Assembly: GCF_000471625.1 (NCBI RefSeq)
Contig: NZ_AUSW01000027.1
Coordinates: 24,209 to 88,208 of the forward strand
Direction of reading: 5' to 3'
Length of the DNA stretch: 64,000 nt
Origin: Psychrobacter aquaticus CMS 56
GTDB lineage: Bacteria; Pseudomonadota; Gammaproteobacteria; Pseudomonadales; Moraxellaceae
Position numbers and translations under genes: made by a program. Below, piece by piece: positions 37,410 through 47,493 of the stretch; position 1 is the first letter of the stretch, and each line of letters begins with the position of its first letter. Under the pieces are notes generated by a model that saw only the letters and a list, made by a program, of their open reading frames with translations, ran no database searches and was not told the DNA's origin.

Positions 37410-37453
37410 CTAGGGCGCGTCCTCATTTTGAAAATAGCCCTAAAAATGAGATA
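37410..37453. mobile_element. Solo left end of the GGCGTGTC-type MITE
   Basis: CTAG followed by GGCGCGTCCTCATTTTGAAA and, a few bases on, TAAAAATGAGATAAA. This matches the left end of the 6959-7135 element over about 40 bases, including its CTCATTTT/AAAATGAG hairpin. No right end is present, so it is a truncated copy. Confidence 0.7.
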
Positions 37454-37482
37454 AAAAAAACGTCATTACGACGCTTTTTTTA
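37453..37482. terminator. Terminator downstream of the SPOR-domain gene
   Basis: AAAAAAAACGTC pairs with GACG(C)TTTTTTT around ATTAC. The A-run gives a T-tail for the minus-strand argS-SPOR transcript. Confidence 0.75.
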
Positions 37483-37520
37483 TCATTCATAAATAAGTAA
37501 GGCTATCACGAATGTCAAAT

Positions 37521-38330
37521 CTAACGACGCTGTTCAACGATAATAGAATCAATACCATTGTTTTGTAGGCGCTGCTGGGCAATAGTCACTGCCTGACGGT
37601 TATTCATCGGACGTGAGATCACTTGATAAATTGGCAAACCATTACCCGTCGTATTTTTGACCACTCTTGCATCGACACCAGCCATAAGCACTTGTGCACG
37701 GCGGCGATCTGCTTCATCAGCATCACCGAAACTATTAATCTGCAAGATATAGGTAGCAGGTTTGGCTGCTTGAATGCTCGCAGTTCCTGCTCCCCCATTA
37801 TTGGCACGGTTCGCAGAATTATTACCAGCAGGTGATGACCCATCATAGGTTGCCTCTTCCTCAACAATAACGATATCATCGTTGCTGGTTGCCGCATTGT
37901 TGCCGCGGCTAGGCTCAATCGTTGTACTTTCAGCGATGCCAAAGTTACCGGTATCATCGTTGCGACTGGCTGAAGTGCCATCAGGTTGAGTCACAATAAC
38001 ATCCGGCTCAAAGGCGGCAATATCTTCTATGCGATTATTATCTGTCTCAGCAGTATCTTCTTCAGGAATGGTTGCCATCTCTTGATTGGGCAAAATATCA
38101 TAGAATTCATAATCACTATTATCGGTATCGGTATCAACGCGAGGTTGCACTTGACGATCAGGATCATTGCCAGCCGTTCTCTCAGCAGGACTGAAATCAA
38201 ATAATGGAGACAGGTATAAAAACACCCCAATCATAAGGGTCAATACTGCCCCGACAAACATCCATAATAAGCCTGATACGCTACTTGTTTTGCGCTTTTC
38301 GGTCGCGCCTTTAGGTTTTTTGGCTAACAT
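37521..38330 (-). CDS. SPOR-domain cell-division protein, FtsN-like
   Basis: 269 residues. A short basic cytoplasmic N-terminus (KKPKGATEKRK) precedes one membrane span at about 20-42. A long acidic, Asn/Asp-rich periplasmic linker (about 50-185) includes YEFYDILPNQEM, the FtsN-style conserved motif near residue 75. The C-terminal SPOR domain (about 190-266; YILQINSFGDADEADRRRAQVLMAG) binds denuded glycan at the septum. It lies just downstream of argS on the same strand, an arrangement known for ftsN-like genes in gammaproteobacteria. The overall plan is that of FtsN, which activates septal peptidoglycan synthesis. Confidence 0.85.
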   Translation of the reverse strand: MLAKKPKGATEKRKTSSVSGLLWMFVGAVLTLMIGVFLYLSPLFDFSPAERTAGNDPDRQVQPRVDTDTDNSDYEFYDILPNQEMATIPEEDTAETDNNRIEDIAAFEPDVIVTQPDGTSASRNDDTGNFGIAESTTIEPSRGNNAATSNDDIVIVEEEATYDGSSPAGNNSANRANNGGAGTASIQAAKPATYILQINSFGDADEADRRRAQVLMAGVDARVVKNTTGNGLPIYQVISRPMNNRQAVTIAQQRLQNNGIDSIIVEQRR

Positions 38331-38414
38331 GGATCTGGTTCTCCCTACTGAATCTAACTATCATCAAATTATTACTATCGGTCATTTATACTTATGCTAC
38401 ATGTTAGAAAGATA

Positions 38415-40244
38415 CTACATGCTAGACGGTGCAGACAACCCTAATAAACTGAGGCCATTGGCCAATACTTGTCTTACGGCTTTGGACAAACGCAGACGTG
38501 CTTGCATCAAATCCATCTCTGCTTGACTCGGTGTCTCGCCTGAGGTCAAGCTCACTGGCAAAATGCGATTGCTGTCATACCAACCATGAAACAGCGCCGC
38601 CAATTCTTTTAGATAATTGGTTAGTACATGCGGCTCATAGCCTGTCGCTGCTCGTAGCAGTGTTGCAGGATACCCTGCTAACAGTTTGATCAGCTCATCT
38701 TCATTCGGCGCACTTAACAAATCTTGATGTGCCAAACCAACGGTATCATCTACTGTCAAATCGTAAGTTGCCAGTTTTTCTAACACTCGGCATACACGCG
38801 CATGGGCATACTGAATATAGTACACTTGGTTGTCTTTGCTCTGTGACTTGGCAAGCTCCAAATCAAAATCAATATGTACCTCAGGCTTACGCGCCACGTA
38901 GTAAAAACGTGCCGCATCGTTGCCGACTTCAGCACGCAGCTCGCGTAACGTGACAAACTGACCAGAACGTGATGACATTTGTACTTTTTCACTACCGCGC
39001 CATAATGCCACAAACTGTACAAGTACCACATCCAGACGTTCAGCATCAATACCAAGGGCCAATAAAGCGGCTTTTACTCGTGGCACATAACCATGGTGGT
39101 CAGCGCCCCAAACGTTAATGACTTTGTCAAAACCACGATCGAACTTGTTTTTGTGATAAGCAATGTCAGAGGCAAAATACGTCGATTGACCATTGGCACG
39201 GCGTACCACACGGTCTTTTTCATCACCAAAATCGGTCGACTTAAACCAAATATTGCCATCTTTTTCGTACAAATAGCCTTTGTCATCCAGTATTTGCAGT
39301 ACTGGCTCAATCTCGCTATCAATAGATCTTTCGCTAAACCAACACTCGTAACTAACACCAAAGTCATTTAAGTCATCTTTGATATCGGCCAAAATACTGC
39401 TCAATGCCGCATTTAAAAACAGCTCATAGCCGTCACCAAGTAACGCTTTGCTATTGGCAATCAGACCATCGATATGCGCTTCTTTATCACCTGATAGCAG
39501 TACTTTTTCGCCATCAGCATTCATCTCAAACTGAGCGTCTGCTAGTACACCTTTGGCAATCTCTGCAAAATTGTGTACATAGCTGTCACCATGTTGTGCT
39601 TTGAGCGTTTGAGCGATATCACTGACATAGTCGCCTTGGTAACCATTGACTGGAAATATTATTTGCTCGCCATTTAACTCCAAATAACGCAAATAGGTGC
39701 TGGTCGCCAAAATATCCATTTGTCGACCTGCGTCATTGACATAATACTCACGTGTGACGTCATAGCCAATCGCCTCTAACAGGTTTGCCACGCTCATGCC
39801 GAACGCCGCGCCTCGTCCGTGACCGACATGCAGACTGGACGTTGGGTTGGCTGAGACAAATTCAACTTGTACCTTCTGCCCTGCAAACTGATCGCTCAAA
39901 CCAAATCGATCTTGTAAGGTAAAGATATCGTCTAATACCGCAAATTTGGCTTCGGCATTTAAAAACACATTAATAAAACCCGGGCCTGCGATTTCTACTT
40001 GGCGAATATCTTGATTCTCAGGCAGTGCATTGACGATTTGTTCGGCAAGCTGGCGCGGATTGGCTTTGGCAGCTTTAGCCGCAGTAAGCGCGATATTGCA
40101 GGCGAAATCACCATGACTGATGTCTTTGGTACGGGTGATTTGGCTGTTATTTTGCCAATCACTTGGTAAAGCACCATCGGCTTGTAGGGCCTGAATGGCA
40201 TCGTTAAATAGTGAGGTAAGGGTATCAATTTGGGCTTGTGACAT
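38415..40244 (-). CDS. argS: Arginyl-tRNA synthetase
   Basis: 609 residues. Class I synthetase that charges tRNA-Arg. The HIGH motif appears as ANPTSSLHVGHGRGAAFG near residue 130, and the KMSKS loop is degenerate (VQMSSRSGQFVTL near 398), as is usual in ArgRS. An N-terminal Add-1 domain (QALPENQ... IAGPGFINVFL) and the C-terminal anticodon-binding DALR domain (YYIQYAHARVCRVLEKL) are both present. It is followed after 84 bases by the FtsN-like gene, probably in one operon. There is no clear ribosome site, but MSQAQIDTLTSLF matches the family's start. Confidence 0.97.
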   Translation of the reverse strand: MSQAQIDTLTSLFNDAIQALQADGALPSDWQNNSQITRTKDISHGDFACNIALTAAKAAKANPRQLAEQIVNALPENQDIRQVEIAGPGFINVFLNAEAKFAVLDDIFTLQDRFGLSDQFAGQKVQVEFVSANPTSSLHVGHGRGAAFGMSVANLLEAIGYDVTREYYVNDAGRQMDILATSTYLRYLELNGEQIIFPVNGYQGDYVSDIAQTLKAQHGDSYVHNFAEIAKGVLADAQFEMNADGEKVLLSGDKEAHIDGLIANSKALLGDGYELFLNAALSSILADIKDDLNDFGVSYECWFSERSIDSEIEPVLQILDDKGYLYEKDGNIWFKSTDFGDEKDRVVRRANGQSTYFASDIAYHKNKFDRGFDKVINVWGADHHGYVPRVKAALLALGIDAERLDVVLVQFVALWRGSEKVQMSSRSGQFVTLRELRAEVGNDAARFYYVARKPEVHIDFDLELAKSQSKDNQVYYIQYAHARVCRVLEKLATYDLTVDDTVGLAHQDLLSAPNEDELIKLLAGYPATLLRAATGYEPHVLTNYLKELAALFHGWYDSNRILPVSLTSGETPSQAEMDLMQARLRLSKAVRQVLANGLSLLGLSAPSSM

Positions 40245-40602
40245 AGGGTTTTGAACTCAGTTAAATAAACAACAAGAACGGTGCAAAATGTGGCAAATGC
40301 GAGCAGTCGATAACTGCCTATTATAATAGCGACCGACATTGCAGGGGATAAATAATATAAAAAGTTAAGTAACCTGTAAATATAACAATCTTTGCGCTTT
40401 ATTGCACCATTTGCACCAAAATTAGCACTAAAATCTTACGGTTATGGCTTAGTCAACAACTACAAGTCAGCCGTGATGATTGTAGTGTTACTGTTGGCTG
40501 ATACTGGACAGTCGTTTCTACGCGCCTAATTCCGCGTTATAATGGCAGTTTGTATGACTCGTCTAAGTCATCAAAGGCGTTACTACTTCATAGGATTATG
40601 CC

Positions 40603-40821
40603 ATGTTTGCTATTGCTGCCAGTACGGTCACCAGCTGGGGACTATACGTTTTATTACCTATATTCATCGCGTTCTTATTTTTTATTGTTTGGGATATTTC
40701 TAAAAAGTCCGAAGCTGGGCGCGCTGGTACGTTTTGGATTTTTTTAGCGTTGGGCGCAGGCTTTGTCGGTTTTTTACTCAAGCTACTGCTAGAAGTGGCC
40801 TTTCAAAGATGGTTTATTTGA
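40603..40821 (+). CDS. Small two-span membrane protein (DUF2788)
   Basis: 72 residues with two membrane spans at about 12-31 and 43-63, separated by DISKKSEAGRAGTF. The sequence pattern is that of the DUF2788 family, small inner-membrane proteins of unknown role in Pseudomonas- and Moraxella-type bacteria. AGGA is 7 bases before the ATG. Too short for a function to be inferred; it is divergent from argS across 358 bases that show no other gene. Confidence 0.8.
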   Translation: MFAIAASTVTSWGLYVLLPIFIAFLFFIVWDISKKSEAGRAGTFWIFLALGAGFVGFLLKLLLEVAFQRWFI

Positions 40822-40840
40822 GGCATATTAAATCTCATCA

Positions 40841-40910
40841 CTAGGGCGTGTCATAGATTAGATTATGAGGCTTAAAATGTATCAATATGCTAATTGATGA
40901 TACGCCTTAA
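40841..40910. repeat. Short degenerate GGCGTGTC-type inverted repeat
   Basis: CTAG then GGCGTGTCATAGATTA at the left, TAATTGATGATACGCC then TTAA at the right: an imperfect 16-base terminal inverted repeat around about 30 bases. It resembles the ends of the MITE at 6959 but is much shorter. It follows DUF2788 directly. Confidence 0.45.
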
Positions 40911-40986
40911 TAGCCTTACTGATAATAATGACGCTATTAATGATATCTCTAGATTGTCGTTATCTGTGCCATTTTTTATCAAAATA

Positions 40987-42126
40987 TTATTTATTAGCTT
41001 TGCTATTATTTTCTATTACTTCACTGACGTAAGTTAGCAAATCCCATGCGCCACCTGCAAAGCCTCGGCACATACCGGTGCTAGATTCTTCAGATTGAGC
41101 GAAGGTTTTGCCATTCCAAACCCATACCTGTCTATTCCAGCAATCACCTATCCCTCTATCTTTATGAGTGGCCCAAATCTCGCCATCAGAATATTCATTG
41201 CCTGAGGTAGTGATCAGTTTTGGTTTACTGGGTTTGTCATGATTGATAAGCCAGTAACCGTAGCCCTCGTTGTACGCTCCTTGCCAGCACATATGACTGG
41301 CCAGCGTATGCTTGGCGTCTACAGGTGTAAACGTCCAATCCAACCTATCAGCGCCATATTCTTGCATTTGTTGATAGGCTTCAGTCTTTGGATTAACCAG
41401 CTCACAATCTCCCATCTCATCTTCAGACCCTACCAGTTGCTTAGCATCAATATCAATCCACTTATGTATATTTTTTTGAAAATACACTAGCTTTGCAGGG
41501 TCTAGCTGCTGTTTATTATCGTCAGAATATGAGAGCGCTTTTTTAATGACAGGTTTTGCTTTGGCTGCTTTAGGGATTTGCCGATTGGGATTTTTTTTGC
41601 TCACCAATGCCAGCGGCGTACCGACCCGGCCTTGCGTTTCATCAAGTTTAAGTAGTACAGCACTCATTCCTTTATCACTGATCGTCCACCGATCAGCATC
41701 CGCTCTTATCTCTATCTTAGTATTTTTACGCGAATGCCTGAGAAGCTGCTGGGTTTGCTTGGCGGATAGATCATATATTTGAGAATCTTTTCCAACTAGC
41801 TGCAAAGTCCCATAGTTTTTGTCATTTAACCAAAGCTGAGCATTAACAACGCTATCCTCTGAAGATTGTGACATAAATTGAACCTGTGCTGTTGGCAGGG
41901 CTACTTTTGGCAATACTGTGAGTAAAACTGAGGCAGGCGTATCCAACATACTCTCCTCTGCATAACCAGCTGCGCGGCAAGTTAATGTGTTATCACAGAC
42001 CAGTTGCCAATCATCCTGCACAAAGCCCCAGCCGTCAAATGGCGTACCATAGGCAGCATGAGCTGATATGGACGTCAATGGCAGAACATCCATCATAGCG
42101 CTGAGTAAAACCGTTAGTTTTTTCAC
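40987..42126 (-). CDS. DUF1176-family periplasmic protein
   Basis: 379 residues with an N-terminal signal peptide (about 1-24, ending SISAHA). DUF1176 features include DDWQLVCDNTLTCRAAGY near residue 38 and the C-terminal GIGDCWNRQVWVWNGKTF with SSTGMCRGFAGGAWDLLTYV. Several paired cysteines suggest disulfides, fitting an envelope location. The function of the family is unknown. The ATG follows a poor ribosome site (AAGGAAAATGGACCGTG). It is the last gene of a cmoA-cmoB-DUF1176 run, separated from cmoB by 32 bases. Confidence 0.85.
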   Translation of the reverse strand: MKKLTVLLSAMMDVLPLTSISAHAAYGTPFDGWGFVQDDWQLVCDNTLTCRAAGYAEESMLDTPASVLLTVLPKVALPTAQVQFMSQSSEDSVVNAQLWLNDKNYGTLQLVGKDSQIYDLSAKQTQQLLRHSRKNTKIEIRADADRWTISDKGMSAVLLKLDETQGRVGTPLALVSKKNPNRQIPKAAKAKPVIKKALSYSDDNKQQLDPAKLVYFQKNIHKWIDIDAKQLVGSEDEMGDCELVNPKTEAYQQMQEYGADRLDWTFTPVDAKHTLASHMCWQGAYNEGYGYWLINHDKPSKPKLITTSGNEYSDGEIWATHKDRGIGDCWNRQVWVWNGKTFAQSEESSTGMCRGFAGGAWDLLTYVSEVIENNSKANK

Positions 42127-42158
42127 GGTCCATTTTCCTTATGGTAGGTAAGTACGTG

Positions 42159-43223
42159 CTACTTTTTGGCAATCAAGGTCGCGCGCATCGGTGCAGGATA
42201 GCCTTCAATGGTCTTTGTTGAATCATTGGGATCTAAAAAATCTGCTAACGAATGATAGGTCATCCATTCCGTTTTACGTTGTTCCTCAATCGAGGTTACG
42301 GCTACATCCACGCAACGCACGTCTGAGAATCCAGCCTTTTCTAGCCAGCCGATTAATGCGGCGACTGAGGGTAAGAAATACACGTTATTCATTTGGGCAT
42401 AACGGTCATGTGGCACCAGAACAGTATTGGCATCGCCTTCAATGACCAGAGTCTCAAGCACCAGCTCGCCACCTTTGACCAATTGCCCTTTGAGCTGTTG
42501 CAAGTGCTCAAAAGGCGACAGACGATGATAGAGCACGCCCATGCTAAATACGGTATCAAATAGCTGGCTATGCTCAGGCAATGCTTCCAGTGGCACAGGA
42601 ATATAATGGGTACGATAACGACCAGTCTCATGAGTATCGGCGCTACCAACAAAATGACGAATCGCCATAAACTGATGGTAAAACAAGCAAGACGGATCAA
42701 TGATAATGACCGTATCCGCCCCAGTACCTGCCATCCGCCAACCGTGATAACCAGAACCGCCACCGACATCCAATACACGCCGACCTTTTAAATTCCCTAA
42801 ATGCGGTGCGACCCGCTGCCACTTCCAATCACTGTGCCATTCAGTATCGATAAAAATTGGCGCGGCTTGTTGTCCTTCATCCTGACCACTATCAACCTGA
42901 CCACCAATCTGAAAAGGCCCTTTGCGCCATGGCATCAGTTGCTTTAATAGCGCTGTAGTTTGTTTATGCTGAGACTGATTAAGTCTCGCGTTAATCGTCA
43001 ATATATTGCTATCTAAATCCACATTATCGACGGCTAATGTTGGCAACCGTGCTACCGACGCTTGGTAAGCAGGTGCATGGGCGTAGTTGGCTTTGTCTTT
43101 TATGTCACTCAACCATATCGGTAATTGCGTAAGCCACTCATAAGCGCTCGGCTGCTGCTGTGCAAGCTCTAGCAAGGTTAAATACAGTTCGCGTTCGGCG
43201 TGAGTGATTGTGTCGTTAAGCAT
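42159..43223 (-). CDS. cmoB: tRNA U34 carboxymethyltransferase
   Basis: 354 residues. It transfers a carboxymethyl group from carboxy-SAM to 5-hydroxyuridine at tRNA position 34, giving cmo5U. CmoB features: [17 protein letters not shown] near residue 90, [41 protein letters not shown] with the cofactor-binding motif near 150, [18 protein letters not shown] and [20 protein letters not shown]. It is directly downstream of cmoA, which makes carboxy-SAM. Confidence 0.96.
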   Translation of the reverse strand: MLNDTITHAERELYLTLLELAQQQPSAYEWLTQLPIWLSDIKDKANYAHAPAYQASVARLPTLAVDNVDLDSNILTINARLNQSQHKQTTALLKQLMPWRKGPFQIGGQVDSGQDEGQQAAPIFIDTEWHSDWKWQRVAPHLGNLKGRRVLDVGGGSGYHGWRMAGTGADTVIIIDPSCLFYHQFMAIRHFVGSADTHETGRYRTHYIPVPLEALPEHSQLFDTVFSMGVLYHRLSPFEHLQQLKGQLVKGGELVLETLVIEGDANTVLVPHDRYAQMNNVYFLPSVAALIGWLEKAGFSDVRCVDVAVTSIEEQRKTEWMTYHSLADFLDPNDSTKTIEGYPAPMRATLIAKK

Positions 43224-43306
43224 AAGAGCAGATTACCGTGTGAATCAAAAGAGTGTGTGAAAGATTTTTCTAAAATATTAAGCGTGCTTTAAAGATCACG
43301 TCAGTA

Positions 43307-44104
43307 TTATTTAAACGCCACAATAGAGACAAAGTTTAAAAACTGAAACCATGTTAGATGACGTTCAAATCCTACGTGATCCAGCCGTGCATGATGCTCA
43401 TCTAAAGTATCAGTAATAAGCACGTTTTCTAGTGAATTACGTTTGCCACTGATTTCCATTTCGGTATAGCCGTTGGCACGTTTAAAATCATAATAACGCT
43501 CAACCAACCACGCATCGTACTGCTCATCAAACGCGTGCGTCTTTTCGGTCAATACCAATATGCCACCTTCGCTTAATGCGGCATAAATTTTCTCCAACAC
43601 CGCTACCCGATCGGCGGCTGGCAAAAACTGTAGCGTTAAGTTTAAAATTACCATATCGCAAGGCTCAAGCTCAACATCACGAATATCCGCCGTAATCACT
43701 TCAATATCGTGCTCAGGATAATGATCGCTCAATAAAATAGTCGCTTCAGTGGTCATCGCTGGTGAGATATCAATCGCTTTAATCTGCAAATCTTGCGGGT
43801 CAAATTCGCCAGCCAACGTCATACTTGCCGCACCAAGCGAGCAGCCCAGATCATAAATGCGACTGACGCGCTGACCATTACCATCCTGCTGGCGATACTT
43901 ACAGTGACGACGGGCAAAGATAGGCAGCATGGCCAATACTTGACCATAACCGGGGACACTGCGACGAATCATATCGGGAAAACACGCCACTACTTGCTCA
44001 TCAAAAGAAAAACGCGCCGCTTTATCGAGCGGTGTGGTAAATAGGGTGTCATGCTTGATAGCAGCGTCTGTAGACTGATGGAATTGGCTCATGATGCGAC
44101 TCAT
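43307..44104 (-). CDS. cmoA: Carboxy-S-adenosyl-L-methionine synthase
   Basis: 265 residues. CmoA converts SAM and prephenate to carboxy-SAM, the donor for CmoB. Motifs: [22 protein letters not shown] near the start, [19 protein letters not shown] near residue 88 for SAM binding, [23 protein letters not shown], and [31 protein letters not shown] near the end. First gene of the cmoA-cmoB unit, with 83 bases to cmoB. An internal ATG four codons later is an alternative start. There is no strong ribosome site. Confidence 0.96.
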   Translation of the reverse strand: MSRIMSQFHQSTDAAIKHDTLFTTPLDKAARFSFDEQVVACFPDMIRRSVPGYGQVLAMLPIFARRHCKYRQQDGNGQRVSRIYDLGCSLGAASMTLAGEFDPQDLQIKAIDISPAMTTEATILLSDHYPEHDIEVITADIRDVELEPCDMVILNLTLQFLPAADRVAVLEKIYAALSEGGILVLTEKTHAFDEQYDAWLVERYYDFKRANGYTEMEISGKRNSLENVLITDTLDEHHARLDHVGFERHLTWFQFLNFVSIVAFK

Positions 44105-44265
44105 TTTTGATGATAAGATACAGATTAAATAGTAGGTAGCAAAAGCCCATTATAACATTACTGTTTGTTACTTAGCGCTAGTAGATGCCCTGCTAAGCTA
44201 AATGCATCTTGTTGAGTGCACAGCACTTGATTGGTATCTTATATTTATAAAAATAGGAATAAATT

Positions 44266-44787
44266 ATGCAAACCATTATATTAGGTGGCGGCTGTTTTTG
44301 GTGCACCGAATCGGTATTTTTGTCAGTGAAAGGCGTTCAATCTGTCGTTTCAGGTTATATGGGCGGCGATGCGGTATCTGCCAATTATGAAGCGGTCTGT
44401 AGTGGCAGTACGGGACATGTTGAAGTGATTAAAGTGACATTTGATGAGTCGGTCGTACCATTAGAAGTGATACTTGATGTCTTCTTTGCAACGCATGATC
44501 CCACCACGATGGATCGTCAAGGTAATGATGTTGGCAGTCAATATCGTAGCGTGGTGTTCTATACCGATGAAGATCAAAAACCCACTGTTGACCGTACGAT
44601 TAATAAGCTGCGTGACATGGGTCTCAATGTTGTCACAGAAGTACATCCTGCGGTCGAGTTTTATCAGGCTGAAGACACGCATCAGGACTTCTTTAATAGA
44701 AATCCAGGTCAAGCTTATTGCAATTTTGCGATACCGCCAAAACTGGCTAAATTGCGTAAAGAGTTTAGTAAGTACATGGTGAGCTAA
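44266..44787 (+). CDS. msrA: Peptide methionine (S)-S-oxide reductase
   Basis: 173 residues. It repairs oxidised methionine in proteins. The catalytic Cys is in GGGCFWCTESVFLSVKGV near residue 10, followed by SGYMGGDAVSANYEAVCSGSTGHVEVI. The tail QAYCNFAIPPKLAKLRKEF holds the probable recycling Cys near residue 152. AGGA is 8 bases from the ATG. It is divergent from cmoA and ends in a hairpin terminator, so it is probably monocistronic. Confidence 0.96.
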   Translation: MQTIILGGGCFWCTESVFLSVKGVQSVVSGYMGGDAVSANYEAVCSGSTGHVEVIKVTFDESVVPLEVILDVFFATHDPTTMDRQGNDVGSQYRSVVFYTDEDQKPTVDRTINKLRDMGLNVVTEVHPAVEFYQAEDTHQDFFNRNPGQAYCNFAIPPKLAKLRKEFSKYMVS

Positions 44788-44848
44788 GCAAAATACTAAG
44801 TAAGCACCTGCTAATTAGGTGCAATGCTTAAATCGACTTTTAACAATA

Positions 44849-44884
44849 GCCAAATGCTTATTTAATAAGTGTTTGGCTTTTTAG
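44849..44884 (+). terminator. Intrinsic terminator of msrA
   Basis: AGCCAAAtgCTTAT pairs with ATAAGtgTTTGGCT, and a T-run follows. Confidence 0.85.
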
Positions 44885-44964
44885 TACTTTTTATACGACC
44901 AACGAAAGCGTTATCATAAAATAAGCAACTTTATAAACCCTAACAAATCAAGAAAGGCTAAGGT

Positions 44965-45633
44965 ATGAATCCTGAATTTTGGCAAAAACGCTGGCAAGAA
45001 AAGCGTATCGGCTTCAATCAATCCGAGGTCAATCCATTATTAATAAAGTATTGGACAGAACTAAACTTACTAGCTGGCAGTCGCATCTTTGTACCGTTAT
45101 GCGGTAAATCGATTGACATGGTTTGGCTGACAGCACAAGGTCATGACGTGGTGGGAGTTGAATTGGTCGAATCTGCCGTTCAAGAATTTTTTGCAGAACA
45201 AAACATCGAGCCTAGCGTGCATCAGCATGTAAGGAATCCGGCGATTAAATGCTATCAAGGACAGCTTTTGAGTCAAAAGGTAGAGATATGGGTTGCTGAT
45301 ATTTTTGCGTTAACCTTTACAGATATCGGCAATATAGATGCGGTCTATGATAAAGCGGCATTGATTGCCCTGCCAGCCGAGATGCGTTCCGACTATAGCG
45401 AACAGATGCGACAGCTTAGCGTTGATGTAAATAAGAAAGCGGCGGTACAGCTCTTATTAACATTGAACTATGACCAAAGCAAAAAAGATGGGCCGCCCTT
45501 CTCAATTAGTCATGAGCAAGTACAGCAGTATTATGGCAGTTATTATCAAGTCACCGAGCTGGCAAGTGAACCCACTTCTATCGGGTCAGCGCCTGAACTA
45601 AAAGTCACCGAGCAGGTTTGGTTGTTAAGTTAG
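44965..45633 (+). CDS. tpm: Thiopurine S-methyltransferase
   Basis: 222 residues. It transfers a methyl group from SAM to thiopurines and, in some bacteria, to selenium or tellurium oxyanions. Family stretches: MNPEFWQKRWQEKRIGFNQ, RIFVPLCGKSIDMVWLTAQGHDVVGVELVESAVQEFF (cofactor site near residue 43), VYDKAALIALPAEMR, and GPPFSISHEQVQQYYG. AAGGCTAAGGT precedes the ATG. It is a single gene between msrA and the lytic transglycosylase; the physiological substrate cannot be told from sequence. Confidence 0.93.
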   Translation: MNPEFWQKRWQEKRIGFNQSEVNPLLIKYWTELNLLAGSRIFVPLCGKSIDMVWLTAQGHDVVGVELVESAVQEFFAEQNIEPSVHQHVRNPAIKCYQGQLLSQKVEIWVADIFALTFTDIGNIDAVYDKAALIALPAEMRSDYSEQMRQLSVDVNKKAAVQLLLTLNYDQSKKDGPPFSISHEQVQQYYGSYYQVTELASEPTSIGSAPELKVTEQVWLLS

Positions 45634-45856
45634 TAATAAGTAGATGGTTCACTACTAGAGGATTTTTAAGAATTAGAAGCTTGTTACATTGTCATCCTTC
45701 CCAAAACCCTCTCCTAATCTCACGCTAACGTCAGCTTATAGTAACTGAGTGCTTCGACACCTTTTCTTTATTATTGAGATTGGTTACTCTAAGTCGATAC
45801 TACCTTTAATCGCTTTTTACCTTTACTCACGATTTCGATGCTTATAGGATATTTTC

Positions 45857-47317
45857 ATGCGCTTGACTCCCCTTTCTACTTTGTCGCTTCTTAGTATGGC
45901 AGTTGGCCTAAGCTTTGCCAGCACTGCACAAGCCGCCAGACCACCAGCGCCAGATTTATCAAATAGCGAGTTTCAGCAATGTTTGGATAGGCTGCAAAAT
46001 TCGAGTAAGTTTAGCGGCGTCAACAATTCTACCTTTAACAACTATCGTCCGAGCCAGCCTGACCCTAGTGTCATTCAGTCACTCAATTATCAACCAGAAT
46101 TTCAAAAAGACGTTTGGGATTATCTATCCGTACTCGTAGACAAAGAGCGCGTCGAAGATGGTATCCGTGCCAAGCGCCAATGGCGCGACACGCTTCGCCA
46201 AATCGAGTCACGATATGGTGTAAAAGCTGAGCACGTATTAGGTGTGTGGGGCGTAGAGTCTAACTTCGGTCAAACATTAGGCAAAAAACCATTGTTTGAG
46301 TCTTTAGCGACGCTATCGTGCTTTGATCGTCGTCAAAGCTACTTCCAAGGTGAATACGCCAATGCGCTAAAAATTGTACAAAATGGTGATATAGCGCCAA
46401 ATGACATGACAGGCTCATGGGCAGGTGCTTTTGGGCAGACGCAGTTTATGCCAAGCACATTCTTGGAGCTGGCAGTAGACTTTGATGGCGATGGTCGTCG
46501 TGATTTGGTCAATAATGTGCCTGACGCGCTCGCCTCTACCGCTAATTTTTTAGACAAACGCGGTTATCGTAACGGCGAACCTTGGGGTTACGAAGTCAAA
46601 TTACCAAATGGGTTTTGGGCAGCTTCTAACCGCAAAGACAAAAAGTCTATCAGTCATTGGCGCAATCAAGGTCTGACGCTTGCCAACGGTAGCGCGCTAC
46701 CTAGCGACTTGAGTAGCGCAGGTTTATTATTGCCGGCTGGTATGGAAGGCCCTGCATTTTTGGTCGGTAAAAACTTTGACACGTTTTATTCGTACAACGC
46801 TTCAGAAAACTATGCCTTGGCAATCGCGCACCTATCAGATTTGATAACCCGCGAAGACAGCAGCAAAACTGACTTTGCTACCGCGTGGCCAACAGACGAT
46901 CCTGGTATCAGCCGTCAACAAGCCAAAGACATACAGCAAGCACTATTAAATGCAGGCTATGATATCGGCGGCGTTGATGGCATCATCGGCGATAATACGC
47001 GCACAGCGATTCAGCAATACCAGTCTAGTCGTGGTATTTTCCCAGCTGATGGCCGCGCAGGACAGAAGTTTCACCGCGCCATCGTCGGTAACACAGCTCC
47101 AAGCAGCCCACAATTTGGCCAATCTTCAAATGGCCAATCTTTGAATCCTGCTTCTGCAGATCGTATGGGACAACTGATTCAACAACAAACGAGCAGTCCT
47201 AATACTTACTCAATACAACCATCGGCTCAACCATCAAGCACTGGCAATACGCGCTATCGCCGTATCACAGGTGCTGATGGTGTTGTGAAGCTTGTTCGTA
47301 TTGATGAAGGTTCGTAG
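45857..47317 (+). CDS. Lytic murein transglycosylase (MltB/SLT_2 type) with peptidoglycan-binding domain
   Basis: 486 residues. A signal peptide ends near residue 24 (SFASTAQAA); there is no lipobox Cys at the cleavage site, so this one is soluble in the periplasm. The SLT_2 domain (about 35-345) has the catalytic Glu in GVWGVESNFGQTLG near 137, then GSWAGAFGQTQFMPSTFLELAVDFDGDGRRD. A PG_binding_1 domain follows (QQAKDIQQALLNAGYDIGG and DGIIGDNTRTAIQQYQSSRG), then a Ser/Gln-rich tail. It cleaves glycan strands, forming anhydromuramic ends. The stop codon touches repeat copy E. Confidence 0.93.
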   Translation: MRLTPLSTLSLLSMAVGLSFASTAQAARPPAPDLSNSEFQQCLDRLQNSSKFSGVNNSTFNNYRPSQPDPSVIQSLNYQPEFQKDVWDYLSVLVDKERVEDGIRAKRQWRDTLRQIESRYGVKAEHVLGVWGVESNFGQTLGKKPLFESLATLSCFDRRQSYFQGEYANALKIVQNGDIAPNDMTGSWAGAFGQTQFMPSTFLELAVDFDGDGRRDLVNNVPDALASTANFLDKRGYRNGEPWGYEVKLPNGFWAASNRKDKKSISHWRNQGLTLANGSALPSDLSSAGLLLPAGMEGPAFLVGKNFDTFYSYNASENYALAIAHLSDLITREDSSKTDFATAWPTDDPGISRQQAKDIQQALLNAGYDIGGVDGIIGDNTRTAIQQYQSSRGIFPADGRAGQKFHRAIVGNTAPSSPQFGQSSNGQSLNPASADRMGQLIQQQTSSPNTYSIQPSAQPSSTGNTRYRRITGADGVVKLVRIDEGS

Positions 47318-47318
47318 A

Positions 47319-47459
47319 TATAGTTGAAATACTTTAAAGTCTCTACAGTATTGTTGGTGTAAGTTTTTGCTGCCTCTGGCAGCAACGGTACAGCAAGCAA
47401 GCAAGAAAAATTTGCACCAGCAGTACGTGTTGTATCGATATGACTTTTCACCAACTATA
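47319..47459. repeat. Palindromic intergenic repeat, copy E
   Basis: 141 bases beginning one base after the transglycosylase stop with TATAGTTGAAATACTTTAAA and ending CAACTATA, giving an 8-base perfect terminal inverted repeat. Its core shows the shared CTCTGGCAGCAACGGTACAG. This is the best-preserved copy. Confidence 0.88.
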
Positions 47460-47493
47460 TTACGCTGATAAATTTGATCGTACTCGTTTAAGC

